Assembly: GCA_024227135.1 (NCBI GenBank) | Contig: JAAELC010000517.1 | Location: 1-61,739, forward strand | Direction: 5' to 3' | DNA: 61,739 nucleotides | Source: Gammaproteobacteria bacterium | GTDB lineage: Bacteria > Pseudomonadota > Gammaproteobacteria > Chromatiales > Chromatiaceae | Shown here: piece after piece, positions 54,736-61,739 of the stretch | How positions within the stretch are numbered: position 1 is the first letter of the stretch | Layout: each line of letters opens with the position of its first letter | Made by a program: the position numbers and the translations under genes | The notes under the pieces: model-generated | Seen by the model: the letters and a program-made list of their open reading frames with translations, nothing else | Databases searched by the model: none | Told to the model about the DNA's origin: nothing

Positions 54736-57636
54736 ATGAGTACAGCAGCCCTCACCAGCGGAAACGACCCCGTGAACAGTTACTACGAATCCAGACGAAG
54801 AGTGATTGCAATTGTTGCACGAATCCTGTTGATACCCTTTGGTTGGTTGGCGGTGGGTGCAGACGCATGGCCAAAGATGCTGATGGCTGAAAAGGACCCC
54901 GCAGGATTTGTGAAAATGATGGCTGACAGTCCGCGTATTCAGTTGCACCCACAAACGATGGAACAGCTGAGGTTATGGAACGTACGGTCAGCTGTTCAAC
55001 GCACTTCTCCCCGACCGCAGCATCCTACCCATCTTGAAAGGAAAGCGGTTATAGGAAACCAGGTACTGGCATCTGAGCTCAGGAGACTGAGCAATGGAAG
55101 GACACTCGGTAAGCATGAACGGTCGAGCAAAATAAGGAGAATCAGGAAGGAACTTGCCGATCATCATAGGGATATTCTCTCGGGTTTTTCGACCGTGGAA
55201 GGCTATTTCAACAGTCGCAGTATTGCTGAAGAACAGTTTGATCGATACCAGTCTCACCAGACCCTTTACCTGGAAAAATGGGAATGGTTGAAAAAGCAAC
55301 TGGATCGCGCGGAGCATGATGCCGACCCCACCAACCAGAATCGAGCCATTGAAGCAGCCATTGAGCTACTCAATACCTCTCATGATCAGCGCCCGGAACA
55401 ACCTTTCAGCACCCACAAACTACCCTTTGCAGTGTCGAAACCTGTCGGGCGAATGCCTCGATCCGATTGGAATAGCGCATCGAGTCAGCTGGAGGAAACC
55501 TCAACAGGCTTTGTCGATTCCGTTCTGAACTATTTTGTCACGCCGGTGGAGGCCGGAGAACCGGCTGTACCGGCGGATCTGGAAGCCAACGAGGATGTTC
55601 AGCTGACAGAGGATATTCGAAATCTGGCTGTTTCTCTGAATAACAATCCGCTCAGGATACTCAATTGGGTGCGAAACAATATCGATTTCAATCCGACCTA
55701 TGGATCAGTACAGGGTTCTCAGTTGACCCTGGAAATGAAAAAGGGCAACGCCACTGATATCTCCAGCTTGTTGATTGCGCTTCTGCGATCGGCAGGAGTA
55801 CCGGCCCGCTATGTGATGGGTACGATCAACATGCCGGTCGATGATGTCATCAACTGGCTCGGAGAAGTGCCTGATGCCGATTTTGCACAGCAGGTCCTTG
55901 GTTCAGGTGGTATCGCCAATGTCGCCATTGTCGACGGTACCGGACAAACGGTCTCATTCGACCTGGAGCATGTCTGGGTAGAAGCCCATGTGGATATGAT
56001 CCCCAGCAGAGGGGTGATCAACAAAGTGGGTGATACCTGGATTCAGATGGATGCGTCCCATAAAACATACAATGTCATTCCTGGTTCCTCGTTTGTCTCC
56101 GACATGCCCATGAACCCTGTCATTGACAGTATTCAGGGCTCTCTGACCGTTGATGAAAGTCTGGGTCAGTTCAGTGATATCGACGAGCAGGCAACGGTTG
56201 GCGGTCTGGAAGATTGGATTGTAAGCGCCCTGGACTATATGGAAGTGAATGGGATCGAGAAGACCCCTGCCGGCATACTGGGAGGAAAGTCAATTGATCA
56301 AAAGGATCTTCCCTCCCTGCCGGGCACCGTCCCTTTTGAGGTGAAATCCAGCGCACAGTCCGTTGCCTTATTACCGGCAGCTACCAGATATACTGTTGAG
56401 GTCACTGGTTATAGATCCGCTTTGTACAGATCTGCGGGTTCCCCCGATTTCACCACCACTGTCAGCCTGGCTTCACTGGGTAGTCAAAGACTGGGCCTGA
56501 CTTTTGATCCAGCCACATCGGGTGACGAGGCGGTCCTGCAGGCCGCGCGGGACAGCGGTTCAGCATCATTGCCCCTGCCTTCGATTAACGTGACGCCAAA
56601 GATTAAGGTGGATGATGCTGTAGTGGCCACTGGAAACGCCATCGGTATGGGACGTGACTACTTCCTGGATGTCACGCTCAGGGGACCGGATGGTTCCAAC
56701 ACCTTGCCATACAATGTCATCGCCGGGGATGAGATCGTCGTGGGTGTGACCGGTAACGGGTTTTCGCCCGAGGTATTGCAGCATCGACTGGATTCCCATC
56801 CGGTAGACCATTCCGCTGAGTATTTCCATCAAATCAATCTGCATTACTGGACAGAAACCGATTTCCTCAACGAGATTTCGGCGAAGGGAGCAGGGGGGTA
56901 TATAGTCAGATTACCCTCGGTCGGATTGTTCAGTTCGCCATTGACAGTCACCTATCTTTTTGGACAACCCAATACGGGCGTTTACGCCAGCAAGTTTATG
57001 GATGTCAAATGGTCATACATTGGTGCCGCCGGAAAGACTCCTGAGGAAAGTACAGCACTTGTGAAACAGGCCGGCTTTAATGGTTCTTACATGGAAGGAA
57101 CCACTTTCGATCAGTTTGAAACAACGGTGGACGGCACCCCCCGGATCAAGGCCATTGATTCCATGAAACTGTTATCCGCCGCCAATGCACAAGGAGTTCC
57201 TCTTTACAGAATTACGCCCTCAAATCGAGCACAGGTAATTCCGCTGCTGAATCTGGATGCCAGTGTGGAAAGCAATATCGCAGCTGCCTTGAATGCAGGA
57301 CAGACGGTTCTGGCACCTCAGGAGAACATCAGTATTGGTCCCTGGAGCGGGGCTGGGTATATTCTTCAAAATGAAACCACCGGTGAAGGCGCCTATCTGA
57401 TATCCGGGGGATTGAATGGTGGAGGGCTGGCCGATTGTGTCGAAGAACTGGTCAAGAAGTTCCTCTCCATCGTTGTGATTATCGCGCTGGGCATTGTCGC
57501 CATCATACTGCTGTACTACCTGATTGCCGCCCTGGCAGCAGCATTGGCCGGAATACTGGCTGGTATTACATCGGCAGCAGAAGCCTGGGCAGCGTTCATT
57601 ATGATGATGCGGGCATTGGCACCGCTCGCGGTCTAG
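54736..57636 (+). CDS. Transglutaminase-like (catalytic Cys lost) trunk protein with C-terminal membrane segment
   Basis: 966 residues. There is an N-terminal hydrophobic stretch (VIAIVARILLIPFGWLAVG), then ~200 residues of basic helical sequence. A transglutaminase-like core follows, with GNATDISSLLIALLRSAGVPARYVMGT (~337-363), EHVWVEA (~411-417) and WIQMDAS (~436-442). The His and Asp of the usual triad are visible, but alanine (Ala339) stands where Cys is expected. Ig-like segments follow, and the last ~60 residues form hydrophobic helices (FLSIVVIIALGIVAIILLYYLIAA). Related transglutaminase-like proteins act as trunks of Rhs-type toxins. Here no toxin follows, but a toxin/immunity pair is immediately upstream. 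It starts 75 bases after the immunity gene. Confidence 0.7.
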   Translation: MSTAALTSGNDPVNSYYESRRRVIAIVARILLIPFGWLAVGADAWPKMLMAEKDPAGFVKMMADSPRIQLHPQTMEQLRLWNVRSAVQRTSPRPQHPTHLERKAVIGNQVLASELRRLSNGRTLGKHERSSKIRRIRKELADHHRDILSGFSTVEGYFNSRSIAEEQFDRYQSHQTLYLEKWEWLKKQLDRAEHDADPTNQNRAIEAAIELLNTSHDQRPEQPFSTHKLPFAVSKPVGRMPRSDWNSASSQLEETSTGFVDSVLNYFVTPVEAGEPAVPADLEANEDVQLTEDIRNLAVSLNNNPLRILNWVRNNIDFNPTYGSVQGSQLTLEMKKGNATDISSLLIALLRSAGVPARYVMGTINMPVDDVINWLGEVPDADFAQQVLGSGGIANVAIVDGTGQTVSFDLEHVWVEAHVDMIPSRGVINKVGDTWIQMDASHKTYNVIPGSSFVSDMPMNPVIDSIQGSLTVDESLGQFSDIDEQATVGGLEDWIVSALDYMEVNGIEKTPAGILGGKSIDQKDLPSLPGTVPFEVKSSAQSVALLPAATRYTVEVTGYRSALYRSAGSPDFTTTVSLASLGSQRLGLTFDPATSGDEAVLQAARDSGSASLPLPSINVTPKIKVDDAVVATGNAIGMGRDYFLDVTLRGPDGSNTLPYNVIAGDEIVVGVTGNGFSPEVLQHRLDSHPVDHSAEYFHQINLHYWTETDFLNEISAKGAGGYIVRLPSVGLFSSPLTVTYLFGQPNTGVYASKFMDVKWSYIGAAGKTPEESTALVKQAGFNGSYMEGTTFDQFETTVDGTPRIKAIDSMKLLSAANAQGVPLYRITPSNRAQVIPLLNLDASVESNIAAALNAGQTVLAPQENISIGPWSGAGYILQNETTGEGAYLISGGLNGGGLADCVEELVKKFLSIVVIIALGIVAIILLYYLIAALAAALAGILAGITSAAEAWAAFIMMMRALAPLAV

Positions 57637-57690
57637 TACTCCATCAGGGTAATAAATCAGGATTCAGAGTTATTACCTTGATGGAGTACT
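57635..57690 (+). repeat. 21-bp inverted repeat at the 3' end of the trunk gene
   Basis: A 21-base arm at 57635-57655 pairs with 57670-57690 with one mismatch (a G-U pair in RNA) around a 14-base loop. The left arm overlaps the last two bases of the stop codon (TAG 57634-57636). No T-run follows, so it is not a standard Rho-independent terminator. It may end transcription, protect the 3' end, or be a recombination site. Confidence 0.75.
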
Positions 57691-57836
57691 CGGGAACTGA
57701 GCAATAGGTAGTGTTTGACTGGATCACTGGGATATCGGACCAGCCGCAGAGTATGTCACTGTATGGAAAGCACCGTTCGGTTGTTCGATGGTCCACATCT
57801 GTGCTCCTGGCCGGTAAGATCCGACTCCGTGGAAAT

Positions 57837-58793
57837 TCAGGGAAGCAGTCGCCTGAAAAAACGATTTCCCTCAAAATTAAATATCACCCCATCTTCCAGG
57901 ATCTCCTCCACGAGCAGCCCCTGTTCCGTGCGCTCCTTTTCCAGCAGCTTCTCTGAGTTGACAATAACGAACCGCCGCTCCGGAATCTCGGAGTAAGCCA
58001 TCGCGCTGACCTTACGATCGGGCAGGCGGCGGTAAATTTCATAGGGCAGGTCCTGGTCGGATCCCGGACGTCTGGCCATTTTCTGAACTGGTACGCTTGG
58101 GAGCGATGATGGATTTTCCACGATCTGTGGGGGTGGGTGCTTCGTGGCGGTCTTGGTAACAACCGGGGAGGGGTCTTCCATGGGGTCGGAAATTGCGGTG
58201 TGCTGTTTTTCTTCCCAGTTTAACGAAGGGCCGGGCATGGCCGGGGAGGGTGCCTGAGTGGGTTCCGGGTTGTATTCTTCAGATTCTCCCGGAAACCTGC
58301 GCTGAGTGGGTATGGCAGTGGATACAGTGGGTTTTACAGGTGCAGGTTCGGGGGGCTCCGGGAATTCCACCTTCGGTAACGAGATCACCGGGACTGCCCC
58401 GGGTTTATCATTAACCCGGGACAGGGCAGGTTCGGTTTTCGGGGGACTGTCTTCATGGCTGTACCCCTGGTCATTAATCGCTGTGGGTGCTGGTGCCGGG
58501 CCAGCTGCATTGGCAGGTGGCGGAGTTACGGGTTCTATCTCAACGGCAACCGCACTGGTCGGCACAGATTGGCGGGCGGGAGTCGCTGCGATAAAACCAT
58601 GGAGCTGTTCAGCAAAGACTGCATAGAGCGCAATCAATACGGCTAAAAAGGCCAGCATCAGGGCACCGATGACAGCGGTGTTGCTCCACCACGCCCCCCG
58701 GGTATGCGCAGGCGGCGTATCCGCCAGGGTGGGTACCCGCCCGAGGTCTCTCTCTTTCTGGGATTTATTCAGTGCTTCAAGGATGTAAGACAT
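57837..58793 (-). CDS. gspB: Type II secretion assembly factor GspB
   Basis: 318 residues. GspB is a bitopic inner-membrane protein that works with GspA (ExeA) to pass the secretin through peptidoglycan. The start MSYILEALNKSQKERDLG is the family signature. A membrane segment follows (~38-60, AVIGALMLAFLAVLIALYAVF), then a Pro-rich periplasmic linker of ~180 residues, and a conserved C-terminal domain with VSAMAYSEIPERRFVIVNSEKL and DGVIFNFEGNRFF. The gspA TGA overlaps its ATG as TGATG. Pairs of gspAB away from the main gsp operon are usual. Confidence 0.9.
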   Translation of the reverse strand: MSYILEALNKSQKERDLGRVPTLADTPPAHTRGAWWSNTAVIGALMLAFLAVLIALYAVFAEQLHGFIAATPARQSVPTSAVAVEIEPVTPPPANAAGPAPAPTAINDQGYSHEDSPPKTEPALSRVNDKPGAVPVISLPKVEFPEPPEPAPVKPTVSTAIPTQRRFPGESEEYNPEPTQAPSPAMPGPSLNWEEKQHTAISDPMEDPSPVVTKTATKHPPPQIVENPSSLPSVPVQKMARRPGSDQDLPYEIYRRLPDRKVSAMAYSEIPERRFVIVNSEKLLEKERTEQGLLVEEILEDGVIFNFEGNRFFRRLLP

Positions 58794-60688
58794 CAGGGTA
58801 AGGGGATTCTTTCAAGACGGGGAATACCGGGAAGCCTGGCTGCGGCAATCAAAGCGATGAGTGTTTCAGGACCTGCCAGGCCATCGGCTTTCAAGCCCTG
58901 CTGTTTTTGAAAGCGCATGAGTTCTGCCTGTAATCCGTCGTCGAAGTCTCCGGAATCGGGATTGCCGGGGTAGTACCCCGGTATTCGGGACATAGTACGC
59001 CTCAGCCAGCGTATGTCACGCTCGGGAGACCGGGACCAGATAAGCTCATTTCCACCGGGGGGTGGTTGCCACAGGAACTCGTACTCACCGGACCAATGTT
59101 GGTCCAGAAGTGATCGGGGCACTCTCGCTGTTTTTCCGTCGGCCAGATCCAACAGTGCCTCCCGGGAATTCAGCCCGAGGACCAGGCCAAACCCATAGTA
59201 TCCGGACTCATTACTGAGTCTCAGCATGACGGGTCGGTCCAGTTTAAGGATTCGCTCCCAGTTTCCGGTCTCTTTTCGGCACCGCAGACCCTTATCGATG
59301 GCAAGCAGACAGGGCTTGGCGTCCAGCTTGTCCGGGTAGTCCGGAATCCAGCGCTTCAGTAGTTGCTTCAACCCCAGGGAACGGTCCATGAGCACCAGGT
59401 TCGGCTCCGAGTTTATCGGTTCCTCTACTGATTCAACCGGTAAATCGTCCTCCACGGCCTTTTCGACGTTCGATTCCGGCATGAGGGATTGGTCGGCGGG
59501 GGGGAGGGACGCTGCCGCCTGTTCGATCAGGTCGGGCTCTTCCGGGACAGCGGCAACGGCAATGTCGGCGGAATCATTGCCGGTACCCGGAGGGAGAGTA
59601 GCCGGTTTCGCAGGCTCAATGGATTCATTTGTCGAACCGGGCACCGGGTCATGGACGATGTCTGGTGGAGAATTTTCGGGTTCAACGGGGACCGGGGTCC
59701 CGGTAGCAGTTTCCGGTTCTGTGCCTCGGGTTATTTCTCCTGCCTGCAATGTCTCCATTCCAGTGGCTGCAGTCGATTTCTCCAGCATGTTGCGGTCGTA
59801 TACCAGCCAGCCGATCATGGCACCAACACCCAGCATAACCAGGGCGGTGACTGCGACGAAGGGCAGGCGGGAGTGGAGCCGTTCGCCCTCGAGTTCAAGT
59901 TTTGCCCGGTTGACAATGGCCCGGTTTACTTTTGACTTTCCGGTGGCAAATGCACCCAGCAAGGTGCGCTCACACAATATGTTGATCAGTCTGGGAATAC
60001 CGCCGGTAAGCCGATAGATCCTTTTTATCGCGCCTCGGGTGAACAGCGGTCGACCTGTACCAGCCACCGAAAGCCGATGGAGGATGTAATCCCGGGTTTC
60101 CTGCCGTGACAGGGGCAACAGATGAAAACGTGCGGTAATTCGCTGGGAAAGCTGACGTAATCCCTGGTGTTTCAGCAACTCCCTGAGTTCCGGTTGACCG
60201 ACCAGGAAAACTTGCAGCAGTTTAGTGGTGTGGGTCTCCAGATTGGTCAGCAGCCGGATCTGTTCCAGCACGTCCGGTGCCAGATTCTGCGCTTCGTCGA
60301 TCATCAGCACCGGACGCCTGCCAGCTGCATGGGATTTGAGCAGGTACTCGTTCAGTCGGTTCGACAGCACCTTGATGGACACTTCGTCCCCGGGTACATC
60401 GATTCTGAACTCATCACAGACGGTATGAAGCAGCTCCGGGGCGGTGAGAGCAGGATTCAGGACCAGTGCGACATCGACATGATCGGGCAGTTGTTCCAGG
60501 AAAGCCCGGCAGATAGTCGTTTTTCCGGTGCCCACTTCACCCGTGAGCAGCACGAAGCCCCCTCCGTCCTGCACTCCGTAGAGCAGGTGCGCCAGGGCGT
60601 CGCGGTGCTGCTGGCTGAGATACAGGTAGTGGGGGTCCGGTGTTATGGAAAACACCGGCCGTTTCAACCCGAAATACTCTGGATACAT
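58793..60688 (-). CDS. gspA: Type II secretion ATPase GspA (ExeA family)
   Basis: 631 residues. The cytoplasmic N-terminal AAA+ ATPase has Walker A GEVGTGKTTI (~50-59) and Walker B VLMIDEAQNL (~127-136). The membrane segment is ~276-297. Then comes a periplasmic Glu/Pro-rich linker, a domain with LKQLLKRWIPDYP and VMLRLSNESGYYGFGLVLG, and a C-terminal peptidoglycan-binding repeat (~565-625) including FQKQQGLKADGLAGPETLIAL. This is the complete ExeA plan. GspA powers transport of the secretin through the cell wall with GspB. It starts at 60688 and is transcribed divergently from the molybdopterin oxidoreductase. Confidence 0.92.
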   Translation of the reverse strand: MYPEYFGLKRPVFSITPDPHYLYLSQQHRDALAHLLYGVQDGGGFVLLTGEVGTGKTTICRAFLEQLPDHVDVALVLNPALTAPELLHTVCDEFRIDVPGDEVSIKVLSNRLNEYLLKSHAAGRRPVLMIDEAQNLAPDVLEQIRLLTNLETHTTKLLQVFLVGQPELRELLKHQGLRQLSQRITARFHLLPLSRQETRDYILHRLSVAGTGRPLFTRGAIKRIYRLTGGIPRLINILCERTLLGAFATGKSKVNRAIVNRAKLELEGERLHSRLPFVAVTALVMLGVGAMIGWLVYDRNMLEKSTAATGMETLQAGEITRGTEPETATGTPVPVEPENSPPDIVHDPVPGSTNESIEPAKPATLPPGTGNDSADIAVAAVPEEPDLIEQAAASLPPADQSLMPESNVEKAVEDDLPVESVEEPINSEPNLVLMDRSLGLKQLLKRWIPDYPDKLDAKPCLLAIDKGLRCRKETGNWERILKLDRPVMLRLSNESGYYGFGLVLGLNSREALLDLADGKTARVPRSLLDQHWSGEYEFLWQPPPGGNELIWSRSPERDIRWLRRTMSRIPGYYPGNPDSGDFDDGLQAELMRFQKQQGLKADGLAGPETLIALIAAARLPGIPRLERIPLP

Positions 60689-60985
60689 AGACGTCCGAAA
60701 CTCATCAGGAGAGTCGCTGTTCGACCCCTGGGGCGTTAGTGTACCGGTTGATGTTCCACCAGTGAACGCGACAGGGTCTCATTCACTGGTTAGTCGGCAA
60801 GCTTGACGGGTAATCTACTTCGTCAGGTATATGCTATCAAAAAAACCGGTATCGGGCAGGGAATTGCGAAACCGTGAATATCTCTTTCCAGGCGCCCTTC
60901 CATTGCTGGAAAGTTCCCTGTGTTCCCAGGATGTTTTGGGATTAAGATAGACAGCAACTGCCAGCACTGATCCGTTCGGAGACTC
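60689..60985. promoter_or_regulatory. Divergent intergenic region between gspA and the oxidoreductase
   Basis: 297 bases that must contain both start regions. It has A-rich and T-rich short runs near 60840 and a TTGACG at 60803-60808, but no -10 at a normal spacing. I therefore do not name promoters. Confidence 0.4.
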
Positions 60986-61739
60986 ATGAGTACCAGTTCA
61001 GACTACCTTCCCTCTGTGTGTTCTCACGATTGCCCCTCAGCCTGTGCCCTGGAAGTGGAGCGCGTGGACAGCCATACCATCGGAAAAGTCAGGGGAGCGA
61101 AAGAGAACGACTATACCCAGGGTGTCATCTGCGCCAAGGTCTCCCGGTATGCCGAGCGTGTCCATCATCCTGACAGGCTGCACTGGCCGTTGAAACGTAT
61201 CGGTGCAAAGGGTACCGGGGAGTTCGTCAGGCTCAGCTGGGACGAGGCGCTGGATGAAGTGGTGGGAAACCTGGAGCGAGCAGCCAGTGAGTATGGCCCG
61301 GAAACGGTGTGGCCCTACTACTACGGGGGTACCATGGGGCAGTTGCACCGGGACGGTATCAACCGCCTGCGCCACGTGATGGGTTATTCCGGGCAGCAAA
61401 AGACCATCTGTACCAGTATCGGATACAGCGGATGGGAGGCGGGCACGGGTGCCATGCGTGGCAGCGACCCACGAAGTATCCTGCACAGCGACCTGATCAT
61501 CATCTGGGGATGCAATGCGGTATCCACCCAGGTCAACCTGATGACGCTGGTGAGTAAAGCCCGGAAGGCCCGGGGTGCGAAGCTGGTGGTTATCGATCCC
61601 TGTCGGACACCGACGGCGGAAAAAGCCGACATCCATCTGATGCCCAGGCCGGGTACGGACGGTGCTCTGGCCTGCGCCATGATGCAACAGCTATTCGAAA
61701 GGGATTTAGCGGATCGGGAGTATTTGAATGAGCATACGG
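60986..61739 (+). CDS. Molybdopterin-dependent oxidoreductase, N-terminal part (cut by window edge)
   Basis: 251 complete codons from the ATG at 60986, running off the right end. The N-terminus has the four-cysteine iron-sulfur motif CSHDCPSAC (12-20), with the fourth Cys in GVICAK. KVSRYAERVHHPDRLHWPLKR and SWDEALDEVVGNL then lead into the bis-molybdopterin-guanine-dinucleotide fold (GGTMGQLHRDGINRL, IIIWGCNAVST, LVVIDPCRTPTAEKADIHL). This places it in the DMSO-reductase superfamily. Substrate cannot be told from this part. No Tat signal is seen, so it is probably cytoplasmic. Partner subunits, if any, lie outside the window. Confidence 0.88.
   Translation, partial: MSTSSDYLPSVCSHDCPSACALEVERVDSHTIGKVRGAKENDYTQGVICAKVSRYAERVHHPDRLHWPLKRIGAKGTGEFVRLSWDEALDEVVGNLERAASEYGPETVWPYYYGGTMGQLHRDGINRLRHVMGYSGQQKTICTSIGYSGWEAGTGAMRGSDPRSILHSDLIIIWGCNAVSTQVNLMTLVSKARKARGAKLVVIDPCRTPTAEKADIHLMPRPGTDGALACAMMQQLFERDLADREYLNEHT

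Noticed and set aside
57837-60688. gspAB as the exporter of the giant protein
   Set aside because: GspA/GspB assemble the type II secretin, and the giant protein lacks a Sec signal at its start; neighbourhood alone does not support the link.
59388-60739. Plus-strand frames opposite gspA
   Set aside because: gspA has complete ATPase and peptidoglycan-binding motifs; these are complementary shadows.
60803-60835. TTGACG...TATGCT as a promoter for the oxidoreductase
   Set aside because: Spacing is 19-21 bases and the -10 match is weak.
1-61739. tRNA, rRNA, or transposase genes
   Set aside because: No cloverleaf, rRNA-like stretch or transposase motif was seen by reading; small RNAs cannot be excluded.

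Overview
The window looks like chromosome from a moderately GC-rich, sulfur-oxidising gammaproteobacterium. The clues are a soxYZ pair, type II secretion gspAB genes, a NifX-like nitrogenase-cofactor remnant, and a giant LEPR-XLL repeat protein with a SapC-family neighbour. A Chromatiales/Sedimenticolaceae-type organism (possibly a Thiodiazotropha-like lineage) would fit, but that placement is inference. No rRNA, tRNA, CRISPR array or transposase was seen.

Left end (1-2.5 kb): a decayed stretch. It holds the end of an unrecognised gene, a NifX-like remnant without its start, the C-terminal tail of an RND adaptor, and an RND pump fragment with an internal deletion. These abut a soxYZ operon whose third gene seems truncated at the junction.

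Centre (2.9-50.2 kb): a surface-protein island. It runs sapC, a convergent unrecognised gene, a 13,768-residue LEPR-XLL protein in one uninterrupted 41.3-kb frame, a HlyD/RND-type periplasmic adaptor, a small coupled frame, a secreted carboxypeptidase-regulatory/thrombospondin-3 repeat protein and a patatin-like lipase. The giant protein passes through haemagglutinin-like beta repeats, a mid-protein RTX calcium-binding block, a beta-propeller-like segment, a LamG-like lectin fold, four long beta-helix/golvesin/malectin repeats and a cadherin/PKD/SdrD-B stalk. It ends in a polar tail. A Rho-independent terminator whose 3' arm contains the likely ribosome site of the adaptor separates the two main genes. 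No type I ABC transporter or TolC is present here. Two inverted copies of a ~205-bp MITE-like repeat flank the island, and a third decayed copy lies near 2.7 kb. Their core is a nested hairpin that keeps its pairing while its bases change.

Right part (50.9-57.7 kb): a secreted repeat protein interrupted by a 10-bp tandem duplication, an overlapping Ntox16-like toxin/DUF6714-like immunity pair, and a transglutaminase-fold protein lacking its catalytic cysteine. The last resembles a polymorphic-toxin trunk and ends in a near-perfect 21-bp inverted repeat.

Right end (57.8-61.7 kb): gspB and gspA on the minus strand, then a divergent molybdopterin oxidoreductase cut by the window edge. The connecting idea, which is inference, is a cell-envelope and surface-interaction region: a giant adhesin with accessory export or anchoring proteins, a toxin module, and a type II secretion assembly pair.
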